64,000 nt of DNA from assembly GCF_002795845.1 (NCBI RefSeq), contig NZ_CP011797.1:457501-521500 (forward strand). The letters run 5' to 3'. This stretch comes from Reinekea forsetii. GTDB lineage: Bacteria; Pseudomonadota; Gammaproteobacteria; Pseudomonadales; Natronospirillaceae. Under the pieces are notes generated by a model. It did not search any database. It worked only from the letters and a program-made list of their open reading frames with translations, and had not been told where the DNA came from. The number at the start of each line of letters is the position of its first letter. Within the stretch, counting starts at the first letter, position 1. The position numbers and the translations under genes were made by a program. Of this stretch, positions 19,208 through 29,711 are shown in pieces.

Positions 19208-19590
19208 AGGGTAGGCCTCGAATTAGGAATTTTGGACAGTATATAGGCCAGCTGGATCCAGCCACTGATCATTAGTATGCCCCCGAGCGGGGTAATGGCT
19301 CCGAGCCAGGGCGTATGGCTGAGCACCAGCAGGAACAGGCTACCCGAAAAAATCACGGCGCCTGAAAAAATCAACCGTACCGGCCCTCGAAAGGTGGTCT
19401 GCAGCACGGCGCTCAATAGGCCAATGGCTAATAGCGCCAGGCCATGGTACATCAGATAGCGCGCGCCAGTTTCCCACGTGTCGAGCCGCTCCGGGCGGGT
19501 AATCGCAGCCAAGGCATGCGCGCCAAAAGCGCCCAAGGCGACGGCTAGGGCAGACATCAGGCTACCGGCGACTAAAGCAAAACGGTTCAT
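19204..19590 (-). CDS. DUF423 family inner-membrane protein (YgdD-like)
   Basis: 128 aa with four predicted membrane segments. The family signature is seen in the first helix and loop, [10 protein letters not shown] near residue 20, and [14 protein letters not shown] near residue 42, then [12 protein letters not shown] near 102. This matches E. coli YgdD (131 aa), whose function is not firmly known. It overlaps trmB by 4 bp, so it is the upstream gene of a two-gene unit. Confidence 0.88.
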   Translation of the reverse strand: MNRFALVAGSLMSALAVALGAFGAHALAAITRPERLDTWETGARYLMYHGLALLAIGLLSAVLQTTFRGPVRLIFSGAVIFSGSLFLLVLSHTPWLGAITPLGGILMISGWIQLAYILSKIPNSRPTL

Positions 19591-19666
19591 GATCGGGTTT
19601 CCAACGCGGCCTGAGACCGCTTTTCGCTAAAGGGTAAGCGACGTTAATAAAGCTGTTTGACTCAAC

Positions 19667-19690
19667 AAAAAAGCCGCATCAGCGGCTTTC
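19667..19690 (-). terminator. Rho-independent terminator of rpoH
   Basis: Hairpin aagccgc-atca-gcggctt; read on the minus strand it is followed by a run of T (ttttttgttg). It lies 25 bp after the rpoH stop. Confidence 0.88.
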
Positions 19691-19714
19691 GTTCGTTCGG
19701 CTAGTCTGCGAGTA

Positions 19715-20587
19715 TCAAAACTCGATGGTCATAACCTTCTTAACCTTGTTCATGGCATTTTTTTCCAGCTGTCGAATCCGTTCGGCCGACACCTGATATT
19801 TGCTCGCCAGTTCATGCAGCGTGGCTTTTTCATCGCTCAACCAACGTTGTTGGATAATATCGCGTGACCGCTCATCGAGATCCTGCAGGGCACTAAACAG
19901 CTGACCATGAGCGTCGTCGGTGTAGTCAGCCTTTTCCACCGTTAAAGCCGGGTCATCAGCCGAATTTTTCAAATAGTCGGACGGATGAAACGCCATGCTG
20001 TCGTCATCGTCGTCGCCAAAGCCATCAAACGCGGCATCGGAGGCGGTGAGCCGACCTTCCATATCATAGACAGTCTTTTTCGAGACGCCCAGATCGTCAG
20101 CCATGGCCTGTGCTTCTTGATCGTTCAACCAGCCCAGGCGTTTTTTCGAGCTGCGCAGGTTAAAAAACAACTTGCGTTGCGCCTTGGTGGTGGCGATCTT
20201 AACAATACGCCAGTTACGCAGTATGTATTCGTGAATCTCGGCTTTGATCCAATGCACCGCAAAGGACACTAAGCGAACACCAACTTCCGGATTGAAGCGT
20301 CGGACAGCTTTCATCAATCCTACGTTACCTTCCTGTATCAGGTCACCTTGGTTGAGGCCATAACCGGAATAGCTTTTGGCTATGTGCACCACGAAGCGCA
20401 AATGGGACATAACCAAACGGCGCGCAGATTCCAGATGTTCATCATAGTACAGGCGCTCGGCCAGTTCTTTTTCTTCATCTGCCGTCAACAATTCAAAGCT
20501 GTTGACCGTTTGAATATAGGATTCAAGGTTTTGCCCAGGTGATAAGGTATCTAAGACTAGAGCAGGCATGCTTTGATTCAGTTTCAC
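19715..20587 (-). CDS. rpoH: RNA polymerase sigma factor RpoH (sigma-32)
   Basis: 290 aa (E. coli 284). It directs transcription of heat-shock genes. Region 2 is clear ([19 protein letters not shown] near 82 and [17 protein letters not shown] near 107), and the RpoH box QRKLFFNLR is at 137-145, which separates it from other sigma-70 members. Region 4.2 is [19 protein letters not shown] near 255. It starts at GTG with GGAGGAG upstream. It follows ftsYEX, the classic gammaproteobacterial order, after 154 bp with its own likely promoter. FtsH, the protease that degrades sigma-32, is also in this window. Confidence 0.97.
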   Translation of the reverse strand: MKLNQSMPALVLDTLSPGQNLESYIQTVNSFELLTADEEKELAERLYYDEHLESARRLVMSHLRFVVHIAKSYSGYGLNQGDLIQEGNVGLMKAVRRFNPEVGVRLVSFAVHWIKAEIHEYILRNWRIVKIATTKAQRKLFFNLRSSKKRLGWLNDQEAQAMADDLGVSKKTVYDMEGRLTASDAAFDGFGDDDDDSMAFHPSDYLKNSADDPALTVEKADYTDDAHGQLFSALQDLDERSRDIIQQRWLSDEKATLHELASKYQVSAERIRQLEKNAMNKVKKVMTIEF

Positions 20588-20634
20588 TCGGACTCCTCCG
20601 GTTTATATATATGTCAATTTACGTTTAGCCGGAT

Positions 20635-20663
20635 AGTATAGATCAACACCGGTCATAGGTTAA
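20635..20663 (-). promoter_or_regulatory. Possible sigma-70 promoter of rpoH
   Basis: On the minus strand TTAACC, a 17-nt spacer, then TATACT, about 48 nt upstream of the rpoH start codon. Each hexamer has one or two differences from consensus. Confidence 0.45.
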
Positions 20664-20741
20664 GCCTTGATCACCCGAATCGAACGTAGATCACCATGGC
20701 GCAGTCAACTTTACAGGTGCCTGACAGCCGCGGCGGCGGAC

Positions 20742-21713
20742 CTAACGGGGGTCGGTATCTTTTAAATGCTGCCAGAGCGCGATTCTCGCCCCTAACAGAC
20801 TCACCAGTATAGATGCAGAAAGTAATATTGTGAATTCGGTGCCGTTTAGCCAGATAGCCGGCGCCGCCATGCCATAGTCGGCCAGAAAGAGGGCCAGCTG
20901 AGGCTGAAAATAAAGACTGATGCCAGAAATCAACAACCAGGCGGCGAGTCCGCCCAGCAAGCCGTACCACCAACCCAAGTATAGGAAGGGCCGGCGCACA
21001 AAGGCATCGGTCGCACCGAGCAGCTTAATGATCTGGATCTCAGACTTGCGCGATTCAATCGCAAGGCGAATGGTATTGCCCATAATAAGCACCACCGCGA
21101 CGGCCAGGATAAGGCTGAGCATCTGAACAATCGATCGGGCCAGATCTAAGGCATTGTTCAGTCGGTCGATCCAGGCCAGGTCAATCTGGATGTCTTCGAC
21201 CTCGGGAAGGTCCTGGAGCATCAGGATCAGGGCTTCCAAGTCGCTGCGCTGTTGTTGATTGGGCACCACAACAATGCTCGCTGGAAGCGGGTTGTCGGTC
21301 AACTCGAGCCCAGATTGGACGCTCATCACCTCACTAAAACTGCGCCAAGCCTCATCTTTACTGATGAAGCGGGTGCTCTCAATCTCTGGTCGCAGGGCCA
21401 AGGCCCGGGTTAAGTTCGTTGCCACCGGCTCGCTCGTGCTGCGTGCTAGATACAAGGTGATTTGGCCACCGGCCTGCCACGCCTGAGTTTGGGCATTCAT
21501 CGCCTGCAGTGCGATGTAAAACAGCGTCGGTAACATCAATGCGATGGCGATAACCAGCCAGGTTAAGGCGCTGGAAATGGGCTGGCGGACTAAGCCGAGT
21601 AGCGCCTCTATAGCGCATTTTACATGGTGTCGATACCAGCCGCGGATATCGACCCGGGGCGCTCGATTGCGTTGCCGGTTGGATGCTGCACGTTTCTTCT
21701 TGGCCAGCTTCAT
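20742..21713 (-). CDS. ftsX: Cell division protein FtsX
   Basis: 323 aa. FtsX is the membrane subunit of the FtsEX complex, which activates peptidoglycan hydrolases at the septum. A basic N terminus ([16 protein letters not shown]) is followed by TM1 (ALTWLVIAIALMLPTLFYIAL, near 48), a periplasmic domain (about 70-190 with ARSTSEP and FISKDEAWRSF), and three more TM helices near 195-310. It overlaps ftsE by 4 bp (ATGA). Confidence 0.95.
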   Translation of the reverse strand: MKLAKKKRAASNRQRNRAPRVDIRGWYRHHVKCAIEALLGLVRQPISSALTWLVIAIALMLPTLFYIALQAMNAQTQAWQAGGQITLYLARSTSEPVATNLTRALALRPEIESTRFISKDEAWRSFSEVMSVQSGLELTDNPLPASIVVVPNQQQRSDLEALILMLQDLPEVEDIQIDLAWIDRLNNALDLARSIVQMLSLILAVAVVLIMGNTIRLAIESRKSEIQIIKLLGATDAFVRRPFLYLGWWYGLLGGLAAWLLISGISLYFQPQLALFLADYGMAAPAIWLNGTEFTILLSASILVSLLGARIALWQHLKDTDPR

Positions 21714-22393
21714 GACTGTCTTCCGGTCGGCGCAAAGGGTGTATCAAGCAGTTTGCCCTGGTGCAGCGATAGAACCCGGTAATTGAGCCGGGCAATCAAG
21801 CCCAGATCGTGACTGGCAATGATCACGGTGGTGCCGATAGCGTTAAATTGGGCGAACAGGGCCATGATATCGCGTGATAGAGTCGGGTCGAGGTTGCCGG
21901 TGGGCTCGTCGGCCAGAATTAGATCCGGCTTTTTGACTACGGCGCGGGCAATGCCAACGCGCTGTTGCTCGCCACCAGAGAGCTGAATTGGTTTGAATTT
22001 CTCTCGACTGAGCAGCCCGACCTTATCGAGAGCGGCGTGCACTCGCCGTTTGATATCGGCCGGATGCTCACCGGCGACCAGCAACGGCTGAGCCACATTG
22101 TCATAGACGCTATGATCCATCAGCAACAGGTGATCCTGATGGACCACGCCGAGCTTGCGCCGATAGAAGGCGATCTCGCGCCGATTCATTTTAGCCAGTA
22201 AGGCATTCGCTACCCGAACATGGCCGGAGGAAGGTTTTTCGATGGCGGTCAATAATCTCAGCAAGGTGCTCTTACCGGCACCAGAATGACCGGTCAAAAA
22301 CACCATTTCGCCCCGTTCTATCTGGAACGACAGGCTCGATAGGGCCTCAAAGCCGCCATCGTAGCGTTTACTGACCTGGTCGAAGCGAATCAT
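21710..22393 (-). CDS. ftsE: Cell division ATP-binding protein FtsE
   Basis: 227 aa ABC ATPase. Walker [12 protein letters not shown] is near residue 35, the signature [14 protein letters not shown] near 138, Walker [14 protein letters not shown] near 158 and the H-loop IIASHD near 190. [10 protein letters not shown]-type start and position between ftsY and ftsX fix it as FtsE rather than another ABC protein. It couples ATP use to FtsX and the amidase activator EnvC. Overlaps both neighbours by 4 bp. Confidence 0.96.
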   Translation of the reverse strand: MIRFDQVSKRYDGGFEALSSLSFQIERGEMVFLTGHSGAGKSTLLRLLTAIEKPSSGHVRVANALLAKMNRREIAFYRRKLGVVHQDHLLLMDHSVYDNVAQPLLVAGEHPADIKRRVHAALDKVGLLSREKFKPIQLSGGEQQRVGIARAVVKKPDLILADEPTGNLDPTLSRDIMALFAQFNAIGTTVIIASHDLGLIARLNYRVLSLHQGKLLDTPFAPTGRQS

Positions 22394-23382
22394 AGCGCCG
22401 GGGTGTCGAGCAGCGCATCAACAAATTCTGCCGCGTTGAATCGGTTAAGGTCGGCCGCTTGCTCGCCGACACCAATAAAGCGCACCGGAATAGCAAAGCG
22501 TTTGGCGAGTGCAAAAATAATTCCGCCGCGGGCGGTGCCATCGAGTTTGGTCAAGGCGATGCCGGTGAGCGGAGCGGACTTGGTAAAGGCCTCAGTTTGG
22601 CTGATGGCATTTTGTCCTGTACCGGCATCCAGCACTAATAGAACTTCGTGCGGCGCGCTGTCATCAATTTTTTTCATGACCCGCAGAACCTTTTCCAGCT
22701 CGGTCATCAGATGAGCTTTGTTATGCAAGCGCCCGGCCGTGTCGGCAATTAGTATATCGACCTTGCGGGATTTGGCGGCCTGTACGGCATCGAAAATCAC
22801 CGATGCGCAATCGGCACCGGTATGTTGGGCGATGACCGGTACTTGGTGCCGTTCGCCCCAGGCTTGCAGCTGCTCAACCGCGGCCGCCCTGAAGGTGTCG
22901 CCGGCGGCGAGCATGACCGTGTGGCCCTCTTGCTGAAAGCGCTGGGTCATTTTGCCAATGGTTGTAGTCTTGCCAACGCCATTGACGCCAACCACCAGAA
23001 TGACATAGGGGCCCTTGCTTTGATCGATCACCAGTGGGGCTTGGATCGGGGTTAGCAGATCGATTAGGGTTTCGCGCAGCAACTGCATCAGGGCGTCACC
23101 GTCTTTGAGCGTCTTGCGGGAGGCTCGTTCCACTAGGTTGGCCAAGATGGTCTGGGTCGCGTCGATGCCAACGTCGGAGGATAGTAAAAGGGTCTCAAGC
23201 GCTTCCAGGGTGTCATCATCGAGCGTTTTGCGGCCGAGCAGCAGAGCCGCGATGCCACCGGAAAACTGAACTCGAGTCTTGCCCAAGCCAGCCTTCACCC
23301 GACTGAACCAGGTGCCATTAGTGACTATTTCTGACTTTTCTTCGTTGACTTGCTTGTCTTTACGTTTTGAAAATCCGAACAT
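22390..23382 (-). CDS. ftsY: Signal recognition particle receptor FtsY
   Basis: 330 aa. It is the SRP receptor GTPase for cotranslational membrane targeting. NG domain: G1 GVNGVGKTTTIGKM near 133, DTAGRLHNK near 215, TKLDGTARGG near 276. The acidic N-terminal A domain, about 200 residues in E. coli (497 aa total), is nearly absent here: only a Lys/Glu-rich tail of about 20 residues precedes the N domain. Such short FtsY proteins occur in several gammaproteobacteria. First gene of ftsYEX. Confidence 0.96.
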   Translation of the reverse strand: MFGFSKRKDKQVNEEKSEIVTNGTWFSRVKAGLGKTRVQFSGGIAALLLGRKTLDDDTLEALETLLLSSDVGIDATQTILANLVERASRKTLKDGDALMQLLRETLIDLLTPIQAPLVIDQSKGPYVILVVGVNGVGKTTTIGKMTQRFQQEGHTVMLAAGDTFRAAAVEQLQAWGERHQVPVIAQHTGADCASVIFDAVQAAKSRKVDILIADTAGRLHNKAHLMTELEKVLRVMKKIDDSAPHEVLLVLDAGTGQNAISQTEAFTKSAPLTGIALTKLDGTARGGIIFALAKRFAIPVRFIGVGEQAADLNRFNAAEFVDALLDTPAL

Positions 23383-23456
23383 GGTGTAAGGTTGCCAGTA
23401 AGCGGTGAATAAATGGGGTGCTATGCTAGCACAGAGTCAACAAAAGGGATGTGAGA

Positions 23457-24356
23457 ATGTTTCACTTTAGTCGCCGTACCCTATGGATCATTATCTATAT
23501 CACGATTCCATTAATTATACTGCTCAACAGCTTGGGCCCCAAACCATATATAGCGGGCGAACCTGCTCCGGAGGCGCCCACTTGGTCGCTCGATGAGCTT
23601 GCGCTCGACTGCGCTCGGCAAGTTTGCACATTAGCGTTGGCCGGCGCCGAGCACATTCGGGTCTCTGCCTTGCTTGACCGAATTCCGACCGGTCAGCTCG
23701 CCGTGCCGGCTGCGTTCGACTTGCAAACCCAACAGCTCGGCGGTCGTTTTGTGATTAGCTTAGAAGGGCCCGCCAATGCGTCGAGCCAAGCCGAGCTGAT
23801 GGCTTTTTTGCGCCAATGGCTGCCGGCCGATGGGGCTCTGAATTGGGTGGTGACCGGGGCGATCAGCGATGAACTGGTGGCCCAACTGAATGCCTTAGAG
23901 ACCATCCGTTCCGGCCCTGGCCTGGCGCTCAGCCTCGAGCCGCTGAAGGCTCTAACGCGCTTAACAGCACCGGCGCTGGGTACGGCCGAACAGTTGTCTT
24001 TTTTGCTCTGGATCGATCTGCTCAATGGCCGTCTGGCGGCTTACTCGATTCAGGGCCAATGGCGCGATCGCCAGGCCAGCAGTTATGTTAATTTCAATGG
24101 CACTCTATCAGCGGACCTGTTCTATCCGGTCGACTTGGCCGAGCTGGCACCGGTGCTCGCCGCCTACAGGGCCGCGGGCGCAGAACGACAGCGCAACGCA
24201 GCACAAATAGATCGTTACGCGGTGACCGCCGAGCTGTATCGGTTACCACTGAGTTTTTTTATCAACCAACCCGAACGGTTGGCGACCCTGTCGTTGGCGT
24301 CGGTTAATGAAATGAGAGAGTTTGCCCTTGGCCAAATTACCGCACCGCTCCGCTAA
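23457..24356 (+). CDS. Membrane-anchored protein of unknown function, possibly a degenerate M16-peptidase relative
   Basis: 299 aa. One N-terminal membrane anchor (TLWIIIYITIPLIILLNSLG), then a periplasmic region. I start at the ATG (23457) with AAGGG upstream; a GTG 6 bp earlier is in frame. I do not recognise a family with certainty. In Pseudomonas two M16 peptidase genes sit between ftsY and rsmD, and the C-terminal segment here (AELYRLPLSFFINQPERLATLSLASVNEMREFA, in parts) looks like the end of an M16 domain. There is no HxxEH zinc motif, so it cannot be an active M16 enzyme. The link to M16 is inference from position and this weak resemblance. It overlaps rsmD by 35 bp. Confidence 0.7.
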   Translation: MFHFSRRTLWIIIYITIPLIILLNSLGPKPYIAGEPAPEAPTWSLDELALDCARQVCTLALAGAEHIRVSALLDRIPTGQLAVPAAFDLQTQQLGGRFVISLEGPANASSQAELMAFLRQWLPADGALNWVVTGAISDELVAQLNALETIRSGPGLALSLEPLKALTRLTAPALGTAEQLSFLLWIDLLNGRLAAYSIQGQWRDRQASSYVNFNGTLSADLFYPVDLAELAPVLAAYRAAGAERQRNAAQIDRYAVTAELYRLPLSFFINQPERLATLSLASVNEMREFALGQITAPLR

Positions 24357-24912
24357 ACCTATCGCAGAGAGCACGCTGCGCATCATCGGCGGGGTACATC
24401 GTGGCCGAAAGTTGCCCATTCCGGCGTTGTCTGGGCTCCGGCCAACCGGCGACCGAACGCGGGAAACCCTGTTTAACTGGCTGCAATCGGATATCGTCGA
24501 TATGCAGGTGCTCGATCTGTTTGCCGGCACCGGTGCCCTGGGTTTGGAGGCGTTATCCCGAGGTGCCCAGTCGGCCATCTTTGTCGAGCCCCAGGCGCAA
24601 GCCGCCGAGGGTATTGCTCGCTCATTGCAGACGCTTGGGCTGCCTCAGGGCTCGGTACAGCGGATGATGGCGCAACAGTTTCTGGCCAGTTGCGCGGCGC
24701 GCTTTGACTTGGTTTTTATCGATCCGCCGTTCGACGCAGATCTATGGTCGACGACCCTTGAAAGCCTGCTTGAGGCGAATATATTAGCCGACCAGGGCCT
24801 GATTTACCTGGAATGCCCGAAAGATCAAATCATCAACATTCCAGCCTGTTGGGGCGCTATTAAAGACAAGATCGCGGGTAAGGTTCGTTTTCGCCTATTG
24901 GCAGCCCAATAA
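24322..24912 (+). CDS. rsmD: 16S rRNA (guanine966-N2)-methyltransferase
   Basis: 196 aa (E. coli 198). It methylates G966 of 16S rRNA. Conserved: RIIGGVHRGRKLPIP near 20, RPTGDRTRETLFNWL near 40 (family signature), VLDLFAGTGALGLEALSRGA near 63 (SAM site) and the catalytic DPPF near residue 135. The start seems to be TTG at 24322 after GAGAG; the reading frame lies within the end of the upstream gene, and no ATG is present before the conserved region. Confidence 0.95.
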   Translation: MPLAKLPHRSAKPIAESTLRIIGGVHRGRKLPIPALSGLRPTGDRTRETLFNWLQSDIVDMQVLDLFAGTGALGLEALSRGAQSAIFVEPQAQAAEGIARSLQTLGLPQGSVQRMMAQQFLASCAARFDLVFIDPPFDADLWSTTLESLLEANILADQGLIYLECPKDQIINIPACWGAIKDKIAGKVRFRLLAAQ

Positions 24913-24970
24913 TTGACCGTACAACATCCGCAGTGCAAGATATCCAGGACCCAATTGATGGTGCCCAGTC

Positions 24971-26398
24971 ATGACTGAAACGGTCAACCCAGACCTGAAC
25001 TCGACCTTGCTTGAACATTTCAATAAGCAGCGACGTGCCTATCGTGCGGCGCCCTATGCTGATAGCGTGGAACGGCGCAGACGGCTCGCGCTGCTCAAAC
25101 AGCTGCTGGTGGACAATCAGACCGAACTCTGTGCCGCCATCGACCGGGATTTTAACGGTCGCTCGGTGGTCGAGACTCAGATTGCCGAATTCCTGCCCAC
25201 TATTATGGCCATCGACGATGCCAGTCGGCATCTGAAGGCTTGGATGCGCGCGCAACGCAAATGGCTGCCCTTGCTGTTCCAACCCGCCAGCGCGGAAATA
25301 TTGCCGCAACCCTTGGGCGTCATCGGGATTATTGCACCCTGGAACTACCCGCTCTTGCTTACCTTAGGCCCACTAATTGGTGCCCTAGCGGCCGGCAATC
25401 ATGTGCTGATCAAGCCTTCCGAGCTGAGCCCGGAGTTCGGCCGGCTCTTGGCCAAACTGATTGATCAATATTTCGATGCCGGCCTGGTGACCGTGGTAAA
25501 CGGCGACGTCGCGCTGGCGCAGAGCTTTTCGGCGCTGCCGTTTCAGCACCTCGTCTTCACCGGCTCAGTCGGGGTCGGTCGCGCGGTGATGCGCGCCGCC
25601 AGTGACAATTTAACCCCGGTCACGCTGGAATTGGGGGGTAAGAGCCCGGTGGTGATCGATCGCTCGATGCCAGTCCGGGAAGCGGCCGAGCGGCTGGTGT
25701 TTGCCAAATGTCTCAATGCTGGCCAGACCTGTGTAGCGCCTGATTACATCCTCTGTCCGGACGATCAGGTCAGCGACTTTGTGCAGCATTTCTTGTCCGA
25801 AGCCAAGCGCCAATATGGCGATATTACTCAGAACGATGACTATACGGCGATCATCAACCAAGCCCAGCGCAAGCGGTTGATCGCCTATGTCGATGAGGCC
25901 AAGGCCGCCGGCGCATTGGTTTTTGTCGCCGGGCCGTCCGACGAGTTGGATTACTATGGCAATAAGTTACCCCCCATCCTGTTGACCAATGTGCCCGAGG
26001 GCTCACGGTTATTGGAGGAGGAAGTTTTTGGCCCGCTCTTGCCCATCGTCAAATACCATAGCCTCGATGAGGCGCTCAACTATATTAACGATCGCCCCCG
26101 ACCCTTGGCGCTTTATGTTTTTGGTTATGAGCAACAATTGCGGCCGCTGTTTAGCCGCAAGACGCACAGCGGCGCCCTAATGTTCAATGAGGCCGTGATT
26201 CACGTCGGCATGCCGAATCTGCCCTTTGGCGGGGTTGGTAACAGTGGCATGGGTCATTACCACGGTCGTTACGGGTTTGAGACTTTCTCCAAATTAAAAC
26301 CGATAATCGCCAAACAACGGTTGAGCAGCCTTAAGTTGCTGTATCCACCCTATAAGCCCTGGTTGGTGAAGTTGATTTTACGTGTTTTTGGCCGGTAA
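24971..26398 (+). CDS. NAD(P)-dependent aldehyde dehydrogenase, coniferyl-aldehyde-dehydrogenase type
   Basis: 475 aa. An aldehyde dehydrogenase with catalytic Cys254 (NAGQTCVAPDY), general base Glu220 (LELGGKSP) and cofactor-binding IAPWNYPLLL near 121 and FTGSVGVGR near 196. The short length and PWNYP/AGQTCVAPDY pattern place it with class 3/coniferyl aldehyde dehydrogenases (CalB-like), which oxidise fatty or aromatic aldehydes to acids. A hydrophobic, basic C terminus (KLLYPPYKPWLVKLILRVFGR) could associate with membrane, as in fatty aldehyde dehydrogenases. It is alone between rsmD and coaD, so no pathway context supports a specific substrate. Confidence 0.88.
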   Translation: MTETVNPDLNSTLLEHFNKQRRAYRAAPYADSVERRRRLALLKQLLVDNQTELCAAIDRDFNGRSVVETQIAEFLPTIMAIDDASRHLKAWMRAQRKWLPLLFQPASAEILPQPLGVIGIIAPWNYPLLLTLGPLIGALAAGNHVLIKPSELSPEFGRLLAKLIDQYFDAGLVTVVNGDVALAQSFSALPFQHLVFTGSVGVGRAVMRAASDNLTPVTLELGGKSPVVIDRSMPVREAAERLVFAKCLNAGQTCVAPDYILCPDDQVSDFVQHFLSEAKRQYGDITQNDDYTAIINQAQRKRLIAYVDEAKAAGALVFVAGPSDELDYYGNKLPPILLTNVPEGSRLLEEEVFGPLLPIVKYHSLDEALNYINDRPRPLALYVFGYEQQLRPLFSRKTHSGALMFNEAVIHVGMPNLPFGGVGNSGMGHYHGRYGFETFSKLKPIIAKQRLSSLKLLYPPYKPWLVKLILRVFGR

Positions 26399-26425
26399 TT
26401 TGTCTGGCGCGGTTGCATACGTTAA

Positions 26426-26944
<519 letters not shown>

Positions 26945-26974
26945 TCGTCTGCGCACTGAGCCGGCCTTGGTTGA

Positions 26975-27253
<279 letters not shown>

Positions 27254-27399
27254 CCCTTTTCGATTGCTCGCCTCGAGCTTAGATTCTTGCATCGGCCGTT
27301 GCCTGACCAATCGGTCATAAAATAGATTGGACTGCACTCGGCCGCGTGCTAGCCTTGGACACCGGAGTTATCGATTGCCTACCAACATCCGGAGCCGCT

Positions 27400-28440
27400 A
27401 TGCACGTTGAAAATGATATTAAGCTGGGTTTTAAAGATGTCATGATCCGCCCCAAACGGTCGACCTTAAAATCCCGTTCCCAAGTCTCGCTCGAGCGCAC
27501 CTTCACCTTCCTGAACAGTAAAAAGACCTGGACCGGCGTGCCCATTATCGCCGCCAATATGGATACGGTTGGGACCTTTGCCGCGGCCTTGGTACTGGCC
27601 GAGTTCCGGATGCTCACGGCAGTGCATAAGCACTATTCGGTTGAGCAATGGCAGGATTTTCTGCACGACATTGACCCGGCCGTGTTGCCCCATATTATGG
27701 TTAGCAGCGGCACCTCCGATGCCGACTTGAATAAGTTACGCGCGATATTGGCACTGCACAGTGGCCTTGAGTTTCTCTGCATCGATGTGGCCAATGGCTA
27801 TTCCGAGCACTTCGTGACGTTTTTGCGTCGGGTGCGCGCCGAATACGCCGACCTAACCATCGTCGCGGGTAACGTGGTCACCGGTGAAATGACCGAAGAG
27901 CTGCTCTTATCTGGCGCGGATATCGTTAAGGCCGGGATCGGCCCTGGCTCGGTCTGCACCACCCGGGTTAAAACCGGTGTTGGTTATCCTCAGGTGTCCG
28001 CGGTGATTGAATGCTCGGATGCGGCCCACGGTCTCAATGGACACGTCATTTCCGACGGCGGCTGTACCTGCCCGGGCGATGTCTCCAAGGCCTTCGGCGC
28101 CGGTGCCGACTTTGTTATGCTCGGTGGCCTGTTGGCCGGACATGATGAAAGTGGCGGCGATCTGGTTGAACAAGACGGTCGTCAATATCGTCTCTTCTAT
28201 GGCATGAGTTCCGATACGGCGATGGACAAGTACCATGGCGGAGTGGCGAATTACCGAGCCAGCGAAGGCAAGACGGTGAAGATTCCCTATCGCGGTCCAC
28301 TGGCCGTGACCATGCTCGATATACAGGGCGGTGTGCGCTCAACCTGCACCTATGTCGGGGCTGCCGCGTTACGCGAGCTGTCCAAGCGGACCACCTTTAT
28401 CCGCGTTCAGGAGCAGGAAAATCGACTCTTCAATAGTTAA
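27400..28440 (+). CDS. guaC: GMP reductase
   Basis: 346 aa (E. coli 347). It reduces GMP to IMP with NADPH in purine salvage. The N terminus [31 protein letters not shown] near 180 with catalytic Cys, [24 protein letters not shown]-type phosphate loop near 220, and [16 protein letters not shown] near 285 identify it and separate it from IMP dehydrogenase (no CBS domains). The start at 27400 has GGAG 9 nt upstream; the frame upstream is not conserved. Convergent with the next gene. Confidence 0.96.
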   Translation: MHVENDIKLGFKDVMIRPKRSTLKSRSQVSLERTFTFLNSKKTWTGVPIIAANMDTVGTFAAALVLAEFRMLTAVHKHYSVEQWQDFLHDIDPAVLPHIMVSSGTSDADLNKLRAILALHSGLEFLCIDVANGYSEHFVTFLRRVRAEYADLTIVAGNVVTGEMTEELLLSGADIVKAGIGPGSVCTTRVKTGVGYPQVSAVIECSDAAHGLNGHVISDGGCTCPGDVSKAFGAGADFVMLGGLLAGHDESGGDLVEQDGRQYRLFYGMSSDTAMDKYHGGVANYRASEGKTVKIPYRGPLAVTMLDIQGGVRSTCTYVGAAALRELSKRTTFIRVQEQENRLFNS

Positions 28441-28449
28441 TTGTCGCGC

Positions 28450-29076
28450 TCAGTGCGGTGCTTTGGTCAACGTCTTGAGGGTGTGGGCACCGCCCACCAC
28501 CCGACTCAGGGTAGTCAGAACACAGAGCCCAAAAAACACCCAAGCCAGGGTCGGGAAGGCGTTTGGCAACAGGCACATCAGGACAAAAAAACCTATCGTC
28601 TCAGTACCTTCCGCAATGCCGGTGAGATAGTAAAAGCCTTTGTTGGGGTAACGCATCGAGTGCAGCGCAAAGCGCTCGGCAAACACCGCGAAGGCCAAAA
28701 AACTTGAGCCGGTGCCGACAAAGGCAAAGATTAGGCCGGCTGCCGGCAAAGCATTGCGTCCCGGATCGGCCAAGGCGAAACCAAATATCACCGCCGAGTA
28801 AAAGATAAAATCGAGCACTACATCGAGATAGGCGCCTCGCTCAGTAGCTTGAGTAAGGCGCGCCACCGCGCCATCCAAGCCATCCAAGATTCGATTCAGG
28901 CCGATAGCCAGCAACGCCGCGGTAAAATGGCCGGTCGCCAAGGCTGGCAGCGCGAGCATACCGATGGCAAAGCCGAGCAGCGTCACGTGGTCGGCTGTCA
29001 CGCCAACGCGCACTGTGTACCGGGCCATTCTAAGCAGCGGAGGTCGCACCAGCCTTAAGGTTAAGCGATCAAGCAT
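28450..29076 (-). CDS. CDP-alcohol phosphatidyltransferase family membrane protein (YnjF-like)
   Basis: 208 aa with about five or six membrane helices. The catalytic signature DGx2AR-x8-Gx3Dx3D is intact: DGLDGAVARLTQATERGAY followed by LDVVLD, near residues 63-90. The family transfers a phosphoalcohol from a CDP-linked donor, as in phospholipid synthesis, but this subgroup has no settled substrate. Start at 29076, with GGAGG 6 nt upstream, overlapping the ATPase stop by 8 bp. In E. coli ynjF is downstream of the ynjBCD transporter genes; the same linkage is seen here, without ynjE. Confidence 0.9.
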   Translation of the reverse strand: MLDRLTLRLVRPPLLRMARYTVRVGVTADHVTLLGFAIGMLALPALATGHFTAALLAIGLNRILDGLDGAVARLTQATERGAYLDVVLDFIFYSAVIFGFALADPGRNALPAAGLIFAFVGTGSSFLAFAVFAERFALHSMRYPNKGFYYLTGIAEGTETIGFFVLMCLLPNAFPTLAWVFFGLCVLTTLSRVVGGAHTLKTLTKAPH

Positions 29077-29707
29077 CGGGTGCCTCCAAGTCAACTATTC
29101 GACTGCCATCGGGTATGTCCTCCGGGTCATGGGTCACCAAGACCACAGGAATATGTTGATGCCCTAACTGTTCAAAAACCCACGCGCGAAACTGCCCGCG
29201 TAGGGCACGATCCAGCTTTGAAAAGGGTTCATCGAGCAGCATCAGTTTGGGTTCTGACAAGAGCGTGCGCAACAGACTGATCCGCGCCCGCTGGCCGCCG
29301 GACAGGGTGGCGATATCGCGCAAGGCATAAGAGCCGAGGCCGGATTCGCTCAAGGCGTCCTGGATACGAGCGGCTTTCTCGCCGCGTGAAAAATGCGCCG
29401 GCAGGCCAAAGAGGAGATTCTCAAAAACATTAAGATGTGGAAACAACAGATCGTCTTGAAATAGGATACCGACCTGACGGCGCTCGATCGGCACGGTGCG
29501 CAAAGAATTGCCGTTGAGCAGAATTTCCCCACTACTTTTGAATGCCGAGGTCAAAATACCGGAAATATCGGCCAGCAGGGTCGACTTGCCCGAGCCACTA
29601 ATGCCGGTTATGGCGCCAATCTCACCCGCTGCAACGGTTAGGCTGAAGGCCTTAAAGAGCGGCTGTTGGTGCCGGCACAGTTGATAATTTTGCAATTGCA
29701 TACTCAT
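29069..29707 (-). CDS. ABC transporter ATP-binding protein (YnjD-like)
   Basis: 212 aa. Walker A GISGSGKSTLL near residue 35, signature LSGGQRARISLLR near 128, Walker B LMLLDEPFSKLD near 150, H-loop VLVTHDPED near 187. Small ATPases of this length belong to the thiamine/iron-type import group (ThiQ, YnjD). It is the energising subunit for the permease and binding protein encoded just upstream. Gap to the permease is 4 bp. Confidence 0.9.
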   Translation of the reverse strand: MSMQLQNYQLCRHQQPLFKAFSLTVAAGEIGAITGISGSGKSTLLADISGILTSAFKSSGEILLNGNSLRTVPIERRQVGILFQDDLLFPHLNVFENLLFGLPAHFSRGEKAARIQDALSESGLGSYALRDIATLSGGQRARISLLRTLLSEPKLMLLDEPFSKLDRALRGQFRAWVFEQLGHQHIPVVLVTHDPEDIPDGSRIVDLEAPDA

Positions 29708-29711
29708 AGGC

